This document shows positions 1 through 10,608 of a stretch of DNA of 64,000 bases, piece by piece. Below the pieces are notes generated by a model. That model was not told the DNA's origin, searched no databases, and worked only from the letters and a program-made list of their open reading frames with translations. The stretch covers positions 2,892,501-2,956,500 of the forward strand of contig NZ_FSRS01000001.1 in NCBI RefSeq assembly GCF_900142935.1, read 5' to 3'. Position numbers and translations under genes: made by a program. The DNA comes from Rhodovulum sp. ES.010. Lineage in GTDB: Bacteria > Pseudomonadota > Alphaproteobacteria > Rhodobacterales > Rhodobacteraceae. How positions within the stretch are numbered: the stretch's first letter is position 1; every line of letters begins with the position of its first letter.

Positions 1-19
1 AAAGCTTGTCTTTTTCTGG

Positions 20-2845
<2,826 letters not shown>

Positions 2846-2912
2846 GTAAAAGCCAAGCTTTGCTGGTCGAAAGCGCACGGACGTGTGCAGCTTGGACAGC
2901 GTTGGGTCTTCC

Positions 2913-3032
2913 TCGGTTTGGTGGTCATAGCGCGAGCAAAACACCCGGCTCCATTCCGAACCCGGTCGTTAAGTGCCGTAGCGCCGATGGTACTGCGTCT
3001 CAAGACGTGGGAGAGTAGGTCGCCGCCAAACC
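2913..3032 (+). rRNA. rrf: 5S ribosomal RNA
   Basis: Typical 5S of about 118 nt. The terminal stem pairs CGGTTTGG with CCAAACCTAG, and the conserved loop segments CCATTCCGAACCCGG and GGGAGAGTAGG are present. A flanking processing stem, GTTGGGTCTT (2901-2910) with AAAGACCCAAC (3036-3046), supports the boundaries. It follows 23S by about 70 nt and precedes tRNA-fMet, the usual alphaproteobacterial rrn order. Confidence 0.95.
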
Positions 3033-3103
3033 TAGAAAGACCCAACCTTGTGACTCTCTTCGATGGCAACAGCGTGTGGCGCCGATACTCAGGCAAAAAA
3101 TGG

Positions 3104-3181
<78 letters not shown>

Positions 3182-3206
3182 AAAATCTTTATATTACAAC
3201 CTCTTA

Positions 3207-3237
3207 CGCGCCGCCCGCAAGGGCGGCGGGCGCGTTT
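3207..3237 (+). terminator. Probable rho-independent terminator after tRNA-fMet
   Basis: The stem CCGCCC (3211-3216), loop GCAA and GGGCGG (3221-3226) is extended by further GC pairs and followed by TTT at 3235-3237. It would end rrn transcription. It lies inside the island, 26 bp past attL, so the island brings its own replacement for the rrn terminator. Confidence 0.6.
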
Positions 3238-3246
3238 GCAGGTTTT

Positions 3247-3267
3247 GGTGCTACGGCGGTGCTACGC
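3247..3267. repeat. Arm-type direct repeats, left end of island
   Basis: Two 11-bp-spaced copies of GGTGCTACG (3247-3255 and 3258-3266). The 20-mer GTGCTACGGCGGTGCTACGC at 3248-3267 recurs in the same orientation at 13364-13383, just upstream of the integrase gene. Matched direct repeats near both att sites are what integrase arm-binding sites look like; that function is inferred. The rest of 3268-3558 shows no convincing gene or regulatory signal apart from the ribosome-binding site for the next gene. Confidence 0.55.
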
Positions 3268-3558
3268 AGAAGCGGGGCAAAGGTCGGCCGCTCCAGCGAA
3301 TCCAGCCAGAAGCAACGGCGCACTCGTGACAACCCATGGCTTGGCGCCAAGCTCCAGGGCGGCGTAGGCGCTGCCTGTCGACCGTGATGCGCAGAACGCG
3401 ACCGAGGCAGACCTCGCGCTGCAGAACTGCCAAGGGCGCAAGCGGCCCTTGAGCGTGGTAGGCGGCACCGCAACGAGGTATTCTGAGGACGGACGTTGTG
3501 AACCACCTATTGCCCATCTTCAGAGCGACACGTACTTTATTTGCCAGCGAAGGGCCCG

Positions 3559-4494
3559 ATGGTGATGGACGGTGACGTCTGCCGAATTCTGAGTGTGGAT
3601 GGCGGAGGAGCAAAAGGTTTTTATCCGCTCGGTATCCTGCGCGAAGTGGAAGCCTTCTTACCCCGGCCGATCCATGAGACTTTCGATCTGATCTTCGGCA
3701 CCAGCACCGGTTCCATCATCGCCGCGCTGCTAGCGACTGGTCGTTCCGTCGATGAGATTCATGAATTGTACAAGAAGCACGTCCCACCGATCATGCGGGC
3801 TTCCGGGAAAGCGGCCAAGACAGCAAAACTGCGTGAGGCCGGGAAGGCGGTATTCGGTGACGCAGGCTTCGATACGGTGCTGACTGGCCTTGGCGTCGTG
3901 TCGACTAAGTGGCAACTCGAGACGCCAATGATCTTCAAGAGCCGGGAAACCCAAGCGCACGGGCGAAGAGCCACGTTCGTTCCAGGTTTCGGTTGCAAAC
4001 TAGCAGATGCAGTTGAGGCATCATGCTCGGCCTATCCCTTTTTTGAAATCAAATCGTTGGAAACGGCCTCCGGGGACATCGTTGAATTGTTCGATGGCGG
4101 CTATTGCGCCAACAACCCAGCGCTTTACGCGCTTGCCGATGCAACCGTGGCCCTCGGTCACGCCTCTGAGAATTGTCGGCTCCTTTCCCTAGGGTGCGGC
4201 CAATACCCGGAGCCCAAGCGAGGCTTCATCGCGCGGCAGATCAACAGCTTCCTGCCGGTTCAGTTGCTTCAAAAGACGCTAGAGGTTAACACGTCCTCCA
4301 TGGATCAGCTCAGGCGGTTGCTCTATGCGAACGTACCGACAGTTCGGATTAGCGATACCTTCGATAAGCCAGAAATGGCGACGGATATGTTCGAGCACGA
4401 TTCAAAGAAGTTGAATCTCCTTCGTCAGCAAGGGGTTGAGTCATTTGCGCGACGTGAAAAGGATGTCCGTCAACTGCTTTTGAACGGGGAATAG
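3559..4494 (+). CDS. Patatin-like phospholipase, CBASS effector (CapV-like)
   Basis: 311 aa predicted lipid hydrolase that would be switched on by a cyclic nucleotide and break down the inner membrane of an infected cell. The N-terminus carries the patatin oxyanion motif (SVDGGGAKGFYPLG, about residues 12-25) and the nucleophile elbow GTSTGS. The second half of the Ser/Asp dyad is FDGGYCANNP, about residue 182. I chose ATG 3559, which has GAAGGG about 7 nt upstream, over an upstream TTG at 3541. The CD-NTase gene starts 2 bp after the stop, so the two are surely co-transcribed. The length (about 310-360 aa is usual) and the pairing with a CD-NTase point to CapV. The nucleotide it senses is not deducible. 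Confidence 0.88.
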   Translation: MVMDGDVCRILSVDGGGAKGFYPLGILREVEAFLPRPIHETFDLIFGTSTGSIIAALLATGRSVDEIHELYKKHVPPIMRASGKAAKTAKLREAGKAVFGDAGFDTVLTGLGVVSTKWQLETPMIFKSRETQAHGRRATFVPGFGCKLADAVEASCSAYPFFEIKSLETASGDIVELFDGGYCANNPALYALADATVALGHASENCRLLSLGCGQYPEPKRGFIARQINSFLPVQLLQKTLEVNTSSMDQLRRLLYANVPTVRISDTFDKPEMATDMFEHDSKKLNLLRQQGVESFARREKDVRQLLLNGE

Positions 4495-4496
4495 TA

Positions 4497-5393
4497 ATGG
4501 CGATTTCAGAGGATCAGCTCGAAACGTGGTCGCACCAGGGCTCGGTTCAGCAATCATCAGCGACGTACCTGTCGATCAAGAAAGTATTGGAGGACTCGAA
4601 CGCACCATACGCAGGCCGCAGATTCGACGTGTTCTTACAGGGGTCCTACGGCAACAAAACAAATGTTTGGTCCGAGAGTGATGTGGATGTCGCGATCTGC
4701 CTGACCTCGGTCTACTACTCTGACACTGGCAGACTAAGCGCGGACGAGAAAGAACGCTACGATGCAAATTGGTCCTCAGCTAATTACTCCTTCAAGGACT
4801 TCCGGGCGGAAGTGTCGGCATGGCTTCGAGCAAATTTCGGGAACTCAGTAACGCTAGGCAAGAAGGCCATAAAAGTGCCCGGCGGTAGCAGCCGGCGGGA
4901 TGCTGACGTCCTGGCATGCGTCCAGCACCGCGACTACTACTCCTACCCGACCAATGGTCGCCCGAGCTATCATGAGGGTATTTGCTTTTGGACTTCGGAC
5001 GGCGACAAGATCATCAACTATCCCCACCAGCACCTTGCTAACTGTACCGCTAAAAACGGCAACGCTAACGAGCGCTTCAAACCGAATATCCGGGTATTGA
5101 AGAACATGCGGAACGCCATGATCGATGCCGGGTTAATCGCCGATGGCATAGCCCCATCGTACTTCGTGGAAGGAATGCTTTACAACATTCCGAACGATCA
5201 CTTCAACTGGACGCATCAGCAAACCGTGGAAAACGCGCTTACCTGGCTCGAGGGATGCAACGTGCCCGATCTGGTTTGTGCGAACGAACGTTACTACCTT
5301 GTCCGTGATGGTTCCAACGTTTGCTGGAACTCCAACGACTTCCGAGCGACGCTGACAGCTATGCGCCGGTATTGGAATAGCTCCGCTCGCTAG
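4497..5393 (+). CDS. CD-NTase, cyclic oligonucleotide synthase of CBASS
   Basis: 298 aa nucleotidyltransferase of the cGAS/DncV-like (SMODS) superfamily. The active-site core is QGSYGNKTNVWSESDVDVAI (about residues 42-61): a GS motif and the DxD metal pair. The third acidic residue is in RRDADVLAC near residue 138. A helical OAS-type C-terminal part follows (NPNIRVLK-like segment, then YFVEGMLYNIP). The motif spacing recalls clade E or B CD-NTases; I cannot assign the clade or product. It would be activated during phage infection and signal to CapV, and perhaps to the Cap15-like protein downstream. No E1/E2/JAB, HORMA or TRIP13 accessory genes are seen, so this is a type I layout. Confidence 0.9.
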   Translation: MAISEDQLETWSHQGSVQQSSATYLSIKKVLEDSNAPYAGRRFDVFLQGSYGNKTNVWSESDVDVAICLTSVYYSDTGRLSADEKERYDANWSSANYSFKDFRAEVSAWLRANFGNSVTLGKKAIKVPGGSSRRDADVLACVQHRDYYSYPTNGRPSYHEGICFWTSDGDKIINYPHQHLANCTAKNGNANERFKPNIRVLKNMRNAMIDAGLIADGIAPSYFVEGMLYNIPNDHFNWTHQQTVENALTWLEGCNVPDLVCANERYYLVRDGSNVCWNSNDFRATLTAMRRYWNSSAR

Positions 5394-5512
5394 AACTCGG
5401 TGGAACGGCTGCGCCGCGACGCTTCGTTTCTTCCATGCGTTCTGTAACCGCTACGAGTTTCAAGCATAACGCTTCCGCCGCGGCCCTTCAATACTGCCGT
5501 GCTTATCTCGAA

Positions 5513-5953
5513 TCACGCCAGTTTTATAGCGCGTCCATTCAGGAATAAGACAGCTTTTGTTCGGGAAAGAATACAGCAAGCATCAACAGAGTTCGCAATT
5601 GAAAGCGAAAGGGCGCTGTTGTGTGCGGAGCCGAGGTTCGGTTCAGAAAACAATGGTATGTGCCGGCTAACAATTCGCATAGACCATGCAGACAGATGAT
5701 AACTATCGTCCTTCCGGCTTCTCTGAAACAGTACTGCCCCGTCATGGATGCTTGGGTTCAACTTTATGGCGTCTTCTAGGTCTTGGACAAAAGTAGGGCC
5801 AAAACGCTGCCCTACTTCCGGCATCGGCTCTCTCGGCATGGGTATACAATCCAGATCGGACATTCGGCCAGTCGCGAAGACTAGGATTACTGGGTGGATC
5901 GGTTCTCGCTCCTGATGTATTTGGAGCAGTGTTTGCTTTAGATGCTCAAGCAT
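5513..5953 (-). CDS. Predicted diadenylate-cyclase-fold (DAC-like) sensor protein
   Basis: 146 aa, lying opposite to the CBASS genes. The C-terminal half aligns by eye with the DisA_N/DAC core: IHDGAVLFQ corresponds to the DGA nucleotide-binding motif, and LGSAHNSALSLSIANSVD followed by CCILSRTKAVLFLNG corresponds to the segment holding the RHR motif and the strand after it. RHR is replaced by AHN, so cyclase activity is unlikely. Inactive DAC-fold domains have been proposed as ligand sensors in bacterial conflict systems. The start is uncertain: ATG 5953 overlaps the start codon of the Cap15-like gene on the other strand, and an in-frame ATG at 6043 would extend it into that gene. There is no clear ribosome-binding site for either. 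GC matches the CBASS cargo. Confidence 0.6.
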   Translation of the reverse strand: MLEHLKQTLLQIHQEREPIHPVILVFATGRMSDLDCIPMPREPMPEVGQRFGPTFVQDLEDAIKLNPSIHDGAVLFQRSRKDDSYHLSAWSMRIVSRHIPLFSEPNLGSAHNSALSLSIANSVDACCILSRTKAVLFLNGRAIKLA

Positions 5954-6591
5954 GGGTGACACATTGCTTAACAGGGTCTCGGTTTCAGTACTGCTTATCA
6001 TCGCCATTGCCGTTTGGGGAGGGTTTCTGTGGGTGCTAGGCATCGAGCTGACGTGGGAGCATGCCCAACCTTACTCCCTGACGCTGGCTGCACTAACGTC
6101 ATGCCTATGGCTGTTTGATCGGTTCATCTGGAAAACCTGGCCGGTACATAAGCTAGTTCGTCGTCCGAATCTGAACGGAACCTGGCGAGTTTCACTGCAG
6201 TCATCCTACAAGATGCCAGGTTCGGACGAGCCTGTTGCCGAAGTAAAAGGCTTTGCGGTTATTCGTCAAACATTTAGCTCCATATCGATCAGGTTGATGA
6301 CCGAACAAGGCGAATCGTTTCTGGTTGCGTCGAGCTTCGATTTCCAAAATGATGGGACGACCGTACCTCTACGGCGCGTATCAAAGTGACCCAAGTATCC
6401 ACCTAAGGTCTGGCATTAGTGAAATCCATTATGGGAGCTTCAGATACAAAGTGATCGGTCGGCCCCCTAAGCAGATTAGGGGTCATTATTGGACTGATCG
6501 CAACACGAATGGTTCAATTTCATTGGTTGATCGAAAAAACGTGTTTTTCGATAGCTTCATCGAAGCAAAGGACTCTTGCGGGGCTAGCTAA
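5952..6591 (+). pseudogene. Cap15-like 2TM beta-barrel CBASS effector, frameshifted
   Basis: Resembles the S-2TMbeta (Cap15) effectors, which insert in the inner membrane and disrupt it on cyclic nucleotide binding. Two N-terminal membrane helices (about residues 9-31 and 41-58) are followed by the family-like RRPNLNGTWRVSLQSSY and a beta-rich region. The frame breaks near 6354-6357: frame one ends at 6389, while the matching continuation (RPYLYGAYQ and then GHYWTDRNTNGSISL) is in the next frame to the stop at 6589-6591. Dropping one G of the GGG at 6354-6356 restores a protein of about 212 aa. It could be a disabling mutation, a read error or a regulated shift. ATG 5952 is the first possible start after an in-frame stop at 5913. 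No good ribosome-binding site is seen. Confidence 0.75.
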
Positions 6592-6757
6592 AGATTTGAT
6601 TTTTCGGAGTAAATCAGCGTGCTTCAATATTTCGAACGTCCGCTTCTAGGCGCACACTATCCTGCAGCAAACAACCGCCCTCGTTCCTTCCCTGGGAGGT
6701 GAAGACCGGTGCTGGGCCCTGCAGGATTCACGGAAACGGGCTGGGTGCCTGCGCTAA

Positions 6758-8122
6758 CAGGCCGCTGAAATTCTCTTGCGGCCGGACGGATTTCCCTGAC
6801 CCTCACCCGTGAGGCCGGCGTCGTCTGTTCTGTGTGCTTGGTCTCGGCCCTGCCTTTGGCGTCAGGCGGCCAGCAGCTTCGGCAGTCTGGCGAGGTTGCA
6901 GGCGGCCATGGTGAAGGTGAAGCGGGCGGCGACGCGGTCGAGGCCGCGGTATACGGTCTGGGCCATGCCGCCGACGGTCTTGGCCCAGCCGAAGGGCTCT
7001 TCGATCTTCTTGCGGCGCGTCTGGGACAGGGCGTAGCCGGGGTGGCGGGTGGTTCTGCCGTCGATGGCGGAGTGTCGGGCCTTCTGGGCGACATGCGGCG
7101 TGACGTGGGCCTGTCGCAGATCGGCGACGAAATCTGCGCTGTCGTAGCCCTTGTCGGCGCCCAGCGTGAGGCGGCGGGTCGAGCCGGGGGAATGGCGGTG
7201 GATCATGTCGAGCGCGGCGCGGCGTTCGGCATGGCCATCGGCGCGGGTCAGGTCGGCCTGGACGACGAAGCCATTGCGGTTTTCCATCAGCGCATGCCCC
7301 ATGTAACAGAGCAGCGCGCCCGTCCCCTGCGACTTGCGGAACAGCCGCGCGTCGGGGTCGGTGATCGAGGCATGGGTGGCGTTGGAGCGCTTCTCGCCGC
7401 GGAAGTCGACTTCGGCGTTGCGGTGGCGGCGGCTGGGGCTGGGCATCGGGACGGTCTCGGCTTCGGGCTGGGCAGGGGCGGTGTCGGGGCTGGTATCCTG
7501 ATCGGTGTCCCCCGGCGGGTCACCCGGCCCGTCCGCGCCGGGCGGGCTGCCCTCGGTCTTCGGCTGGAAGCTCTTCATGGAAGCCCAGGCCTTGATCAGC
7601 GTGCCGTCCACCGAGAAGTGCTCGTCTGACAGCAGCGGTGCGACCTCCCGGTGAGCCAGGATCGCGCCCATCACCTTGCGCGCCATGTCGGTGGTCAGCA
7701 GCCGGTCACGGTTCTTCGTGAAGACGGTGGGGACCCAGACCGCGTCGTCGATCCCCAGGCCCACGAACCAGCGGAACATGAGGTTGTAATCCATCTGCTC
7801 CATCAACTGCCGCTCCGAGCGTACCGAGAACAGGATCTGTAGAAGGCTCGCCCGGATCAGCCGCTCCGGCGGGATCGAGGGCCGGCCCTCCGGGGCGTAG
7901 AGCGTCTCGAACTCGGCATCGAGGCTGGCCAAAGCCTCGTTCACGACCCGCCGGATCTGCCGCAACGGATGCCGCGCCGGGATCCGCGCCTCGATGTCAA
8001 CATAGCTGAACAGCGACCCGCTCGTCTCGTCCGCGCCCCGCATCCCAACCCCTCCGGCAACCGCCCAAGGGGTGAATCACGTCCCTCAACCGACGTCCAG
8101 AGCGAGGTTTTTCAGCAGCCTG
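6758..8122. mobile_element. IS5-family insertion sequence, 1365 bp
   Basis: Inverted repeats CAGGCCGCTGAAA (6758-6770) and TTTCAGCAGCCTG (8110-8122) match in 12 of 13 positions. The element is flanked on both sides by CTAA (6754-6757 and 8123-8126), a target duplication of the YTAR type typical of the IS5 subgroup. One complete transposase gene lies inside. The copy looks intact. It separates the CBASS cargo from the island's replication genes and ends only 29 bp from the iteron-like array. The stretch 6592-6757 between the Cap15-like gene and the IS shows no gene. Confidence 0.9.
6862..8043 (-). CDS. IS5-family transposase (DDE)
   Basis: 393 aa. An N-terminal DUF772-type region (PSIPPERLIRASLLQIL, with RSERQLMEQMDYNLMFRWFVGL) precedes the DDE catalytic core. 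Candidate acidic residues are in VDGTLIKAW, LGADKGYDS and KKIEEPFGWAKT. A proline/acid-rich insert (about residues 165-205) separates the first Asp from the rest. The ATG is just inside the right inverted repeat and the frame fills most of the IS, as expected for a single-gene IS5 element. No frameshift or stop is seen, so it should be active. Confidence 0.93.
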   Translation of the reverse strand: MRGADETSGSLFSYVDIEARIPARHPLRQIRRVVNEALASLDAEFETLYAPEGRPSIPPERLIRASLLQILFSVRSERQLMEQMDYNLMFRWFVGLGIDDAVWVPTVFTKNRDRLLTTDMARKVMGAILAHREVAPLLSDEHFSVDGTLIKAWASMKSFQPKTEGSPPGADGPGDPPGDTDQDTSPDTAPAQPEAETVPMPSPSRRHRNAEVDFRGEKRSNATHASITDPDARLFRKSQGTGALLCYMGHALMENRNGFVVQADLTRADGHAERRAALDMIHRHSPGSTRRLTLGADKGYDSADFVADLRQAHVTPHVAQKARHSAIDGRTTRHPGYALSQTRRKKIEEPFGWAKTVGGMAQTVYRGLDRVAARFTFTMAACNLARLPKLLAA

Positions 8123-8151
8123 CTAAGCCTCAACTTCCTGAATTCACCTTT

Positions 8152-8235
8152 CTGCCGTCCGCCCTGTCCGCCGCTGTCCGCCCCCAGGCCCTGTTGAATA
8201 TGGCGGCGGACGGCAGGCGGACAGGGCGGACAGCG
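8152..8235. repeat. Iteron-like array: three GTCCGCC and three inverted GGCGGAC
   Basis: GTCCGCC occurs at 8157, 8166 and 8176, and its complement GGCGGAC at 8205, 8216 and 8225. The flanks are also matched: CTGCCGTCCGCC (8152-8163) is the exact complement of 8205-8216, 8161-8172 is the exact complement of 8216-8227, and 8171-8182 matches 8225-8236 in 11 of 12. The pairs run in the same order on both sides, so they cannot form one simple hairpin. A more AT-rich centre (TGTTGAATAT, 8193-8202) lies between. The array touches the 3' end of the primase-helicase gene. A satellite replication origin is the best guess; a terminator is the alternative. Confidence 0.55.
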
Positions 8236-8236
8236 A

Positions 8237-10297
8237 TCAGGCCTGATCCATGATGATGACGCGCCGCCGGTCCTTGCCTTCCCGGTCGTGGGTGATCCGG
8301 ATGCCGCGGCGCCGCAGGAGCGGTGCGATGCGGCGAAGCTCGGCGCCGAAGGCCGCGGGCTTGCGCGGGAAGGCGTCGGCCGCGTCGGTCAGGGCGGGGT
8401 AGCAGCGCCTCAGGTGGGCGATCCAGTCCGTGGCCGTGCCTTGCCAGGGGCCATGATCGGCCAGAAGCGCCAGGATTGCGCTGGCCAGGGCGTTGCCGTC
8501 GAGCGCGGTTTCTTCCAGCGCGCGGCGGTTCGCCTGGTAGGCCTCCAGGAAAGCGCCGGGCGGCCAGCCCAGGGCCGGTTCGGCGGCCGTGACCCAGCGC
8601 GCGAAGTCGGCCATCCTGGGCCGCTCTGCCAGCGTCACCGCGTCGAGCTTGTCGAGCGCGCAGGCGGTGGCATCCAGCAGCGCCGCCAGGATGCGGGGCT
8701 GCGCCTCTGGGAAGCGCGCCCAGAACTCCTGTTCGAAGACGCGGCCGGTTTCCGAGATGGTTGGCAGCGTGAGGGCAATCGCCCGGTCGGCCAGGTCCGC
8801 GCGTTCCGCCAGGTCGGGAATACCGTTCAAGATGCAGGGTCGGGTGGCGTCGAACAGCACCTCGTCCGCGTCGCTATGCAGCTTTCGCGTGGCGAAGCCG
8901 CCCCCGGTGGCCAGGCGGCAGAGCGCGTCGGCCATGCTGGGCTTGATCCGCGAGAGGTTGTCGAAGGCCAGCACATGCGCGCCTTGGGCCGCGATCACCA
9001 GGTCGCGTTCGTCGCCGGGAAAGCTCCGGGTTTCCAGTGTGGACGGATCGACCAAAGCCCGCAGCACCTTAGACGTGGTGCTCTTGGCGCTGCCCTGTTC
9101 GCCGGTCAGGATCAGGAGGGGGTAAGGGCCGCTCGGCCGCAGGCAGCCCAGGAGCCAGCCCGCCATGAGCCGGAACTCCTGATCGGTGCCGACATTCACG
9201 AAGGCCCGCAGGGCGTCCAGATCGCCGCTCCCGGCGATGGGAACGGGCAGCGCGGCCATGCTGGGCGCGCGTTTGAAGCGCGGTTCCTTCGCCTGGCGCA
9301 CGCGCCAGCCGCTGGCCGTGATTTCGACGGCGGACCAGTCGGGCGCGCCAAGGTCCAGCACCAGGGCGTCGCCCTGGCGGCCGATCCGGGTGAAGGCCTC
9401 ACGCCGCTCGCCTTCGAACAGCGCCTGGCCGATCATCTGGCGCACCTGGTCGTCGAGCTTCGACGCGCTCGGGGTCTTGCCGCTCGCATGGTACTCGGCA
9501 TGGGCCAGCAGCCGCTTGAAGGTGCTGCCATCGAGCGCGAAGGTTTCCCAATGCCCGCCGCGCCGGATAGAGATGAACGGCTCGCCGCGGGGCGTGTGCC
9601 AAAGCTCCATACCGTCGAATAGCGGCGCGGGCGCGTCGTCGTCGGGCGCCGGTTCTCGGTTGCCGTCCAGCGGACGCGCCAGGGCCAGGAGCGTGTTGAC
9701 CTGCCTCACGCCCCAGCCCGCGGCCACGGCATCGGCCGCGTCCCAGCCCTTGGGATACGGACCGCCCGACGCGCCATCGTTCGCCGCGATGGGCGCGCCG
9801 CCGGTAACGTTACGTAGCACCAGGTCCGCCACGGGAACGATCCGGGGCAGGGTGCCGAACTCCCTATGTAAGGTAACGGCCAGGCCTTCGGCATATTTCC
9901 GGCCCGGCGCGTCCTTGTCAGGCCAGAGGATGACCTCGCGTCCCTTCAGTGGCGCCAGGTCCGCTTTGTGCGCGCCGTTCGCGCCGCCGAACGTGGTGGT
10001 GCTGACGTAACCCAGCGCTGCCAGCGCATCGGCGCATTTCTCGCCTTCGGTCACGATCACCGGCCGGTTCGTATTGGCAGCGGCCGTCACCTCGGGCAGG
10101 CGGTAGAGCGGCCGCCGCTCCGGCGCCTTCCACTCCTGCCGCACCGGGTCGTAAGGCAGGAAGAACTTGCTGCCGTCAGGCCGGTCGAAGCGGTTGGCCA
10201 CCAGGATCGCGGCGCCGCTGGCGTCGTGATAGACATACTGCGCGTCCGGCTGGCCCGCTTTGGGATGGCGCAGCGCGTGAAGTTCGGTCGCCGTCAT
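8237..10297 (-). CDS. Toprim primase / helicase-like replication protein of the island
   Basis: 686 aa predicted replication initiator of the mobile element. The N-terminal region holds a Toprim-type segment (VIVTEGEKCADAL near residue 80, and later LWPDKDAPGRKYAEGL). The C-terminal half has a P-loop helicase core: GEQGSAKST near residue 400, then a Walker B-like VLAFDNLS and ILNGIPDLAERADLADRAI. Comparable proteins drive replication of P4-like satellites and prophages. I chose the ATG at 10297, whose ATGA overlaps the stop of the upstream primase gene and which has a GGGGGATG-like site before it; ATG 10309 is four codons longer. It is transcribed after the alpA and zinc-domain genes, and the iteron-like array is at its 3' end. 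Confidence 0.82.
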   Translation of the reverse strand: MTATELHALRHPKAGQPDAQYVYHDASGAAILVANRFDRPDGSKFFLPYDPVRQEWKAPERRPLYRLPEVTAAANTNRPVIVTEGEKCADALAALGYVSTTTFGGANGAHKADLAPLKGREVILWPDKDAPGRKYAEGLAVTLHREFGTLPRIVPVADLVLRNVTGGAPIAANDGASGGPYPKGWDAADAVAAGWGVRQVNTLLALARPLDGNREPAPDDDAPAPLFDGMELWHTPRGEPFISIRRGGHWETFALDGSTFKRLLAHAEYHASGKTPSASKLDDQVRQMIGQALFEGERREAFTRIGRQGDALVLDLGAPDWSAVEITASGWRVRQAKEPRFKRAPSMAALPVPIAGSGDLDALRAFVNVGTDQEFRLMAGWLLGCLRPSGPYPLLILTGEQGSAKSTTSKVLRALVDPSTLETRSFPGDERDLVIAAQGAHVLAFDNLSRIKPSMADALCRLATGGGFATRKLHSDADEVLFDATRPCILNGIPDLAERADLADRAIALTLPTISETGRVFEQEFWARFPEAQPRILAALLDATACALDKLDAVTLAERPRMADFARWVTAAEPALGWPPGAFLEAYQANRRALEETALDGNALASAILALLADHGPWQGTATDWIAHLRRCYPALTDAADAFPRKPAAFGAELRRIAPLLRRRGIRITHDREGKDRRRVIIMDQA

Positions 10298-10608
10298 TTC
10301 ATCCCCCATGTCTCGATAAGCTCGCGCGCGGCCTCGCCCTGGCTAACGCCGTTCAGGTAGGCGTAGAGGCTGACGGGATCGCCGCCGCTGTCCCCGGTCG
10401 CGAAGTCGGCCCAGCGGCCGGTGGCCAGGTTGATCTTGAACGATCCGGGGCGCCGGTCGGCGCGCGTCGGATTACGCGCCACCCATTCCCGGCCGATGCG
10501 GCGGCCATCGGGCAGCCAGGCGGCCAGGAGCCGGGGCAGGTTTGCCAGGCAGGCCGCGTTGACGGCCACGAAATAGATATGGCGGGCGGGCAGGGTGTCA
10601 GTTGTCAT
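10294..10608 (-). CDS. Primase N-terminal domain-like protein
   Basis: 104 aa. The segment GREWVARNPTRADRRPGSFKINLATGRW followed by ADFATGDSGGD (read in two blocks) is the signature of the small N-terminal module of phage and island primases, where it precedes the Toprim part. Here it is a separate gene, which splits the primase across two coupled frames (ATGA overlap at 10294-10297). Zinc ligands of the CHC2 type are not obvious, so metal binding is uncertain. The start ATG 10608 overlaps the end of the AlpA-like gene by 11 bp. Confidence 0.7.
   Translation of the reverse strand: MTTDTLPARHIYFVAVNAACLANLPRLLAAWLPDGRRIGREWVARNPTRADRRPGSFKINLATGRWADFATGDSGGDPVSLYAYLNGVSQGEAARELIETWGMK

Noticed and set aside
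3204..3613. Minus-strand frames of about 100-120 codons at the island's left end.
   Set aside because: No start signal, family pattern or sensible composition; they overlap the terminator, the repeats and the 5' end of the capV-like gene.
4497..5393. Possibility that the nucleotidyltransferase is a toxin-antitoxin MNT-type or tRNA CCA enzyme.
   Set aside because: The GS...DVD core, late third Asp, length near 300 aa and linkage to a patatin gene fit CD-NTases better.
5499..5699. Plus-strand 66-codon frame between the CD-NTase and Cap15-like genes.
   Set aside because: It is opposite to the DAC-like gene, which has recognisable motifs, and has no ribosome-binding site.
8288..9622. Plus-strand open frame of 444 codons.
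   Set aside because: Antisense to the primase-helicase; the protein is Gly/Arg/Ala-rich shadow sequence typical of high-GC DNA.
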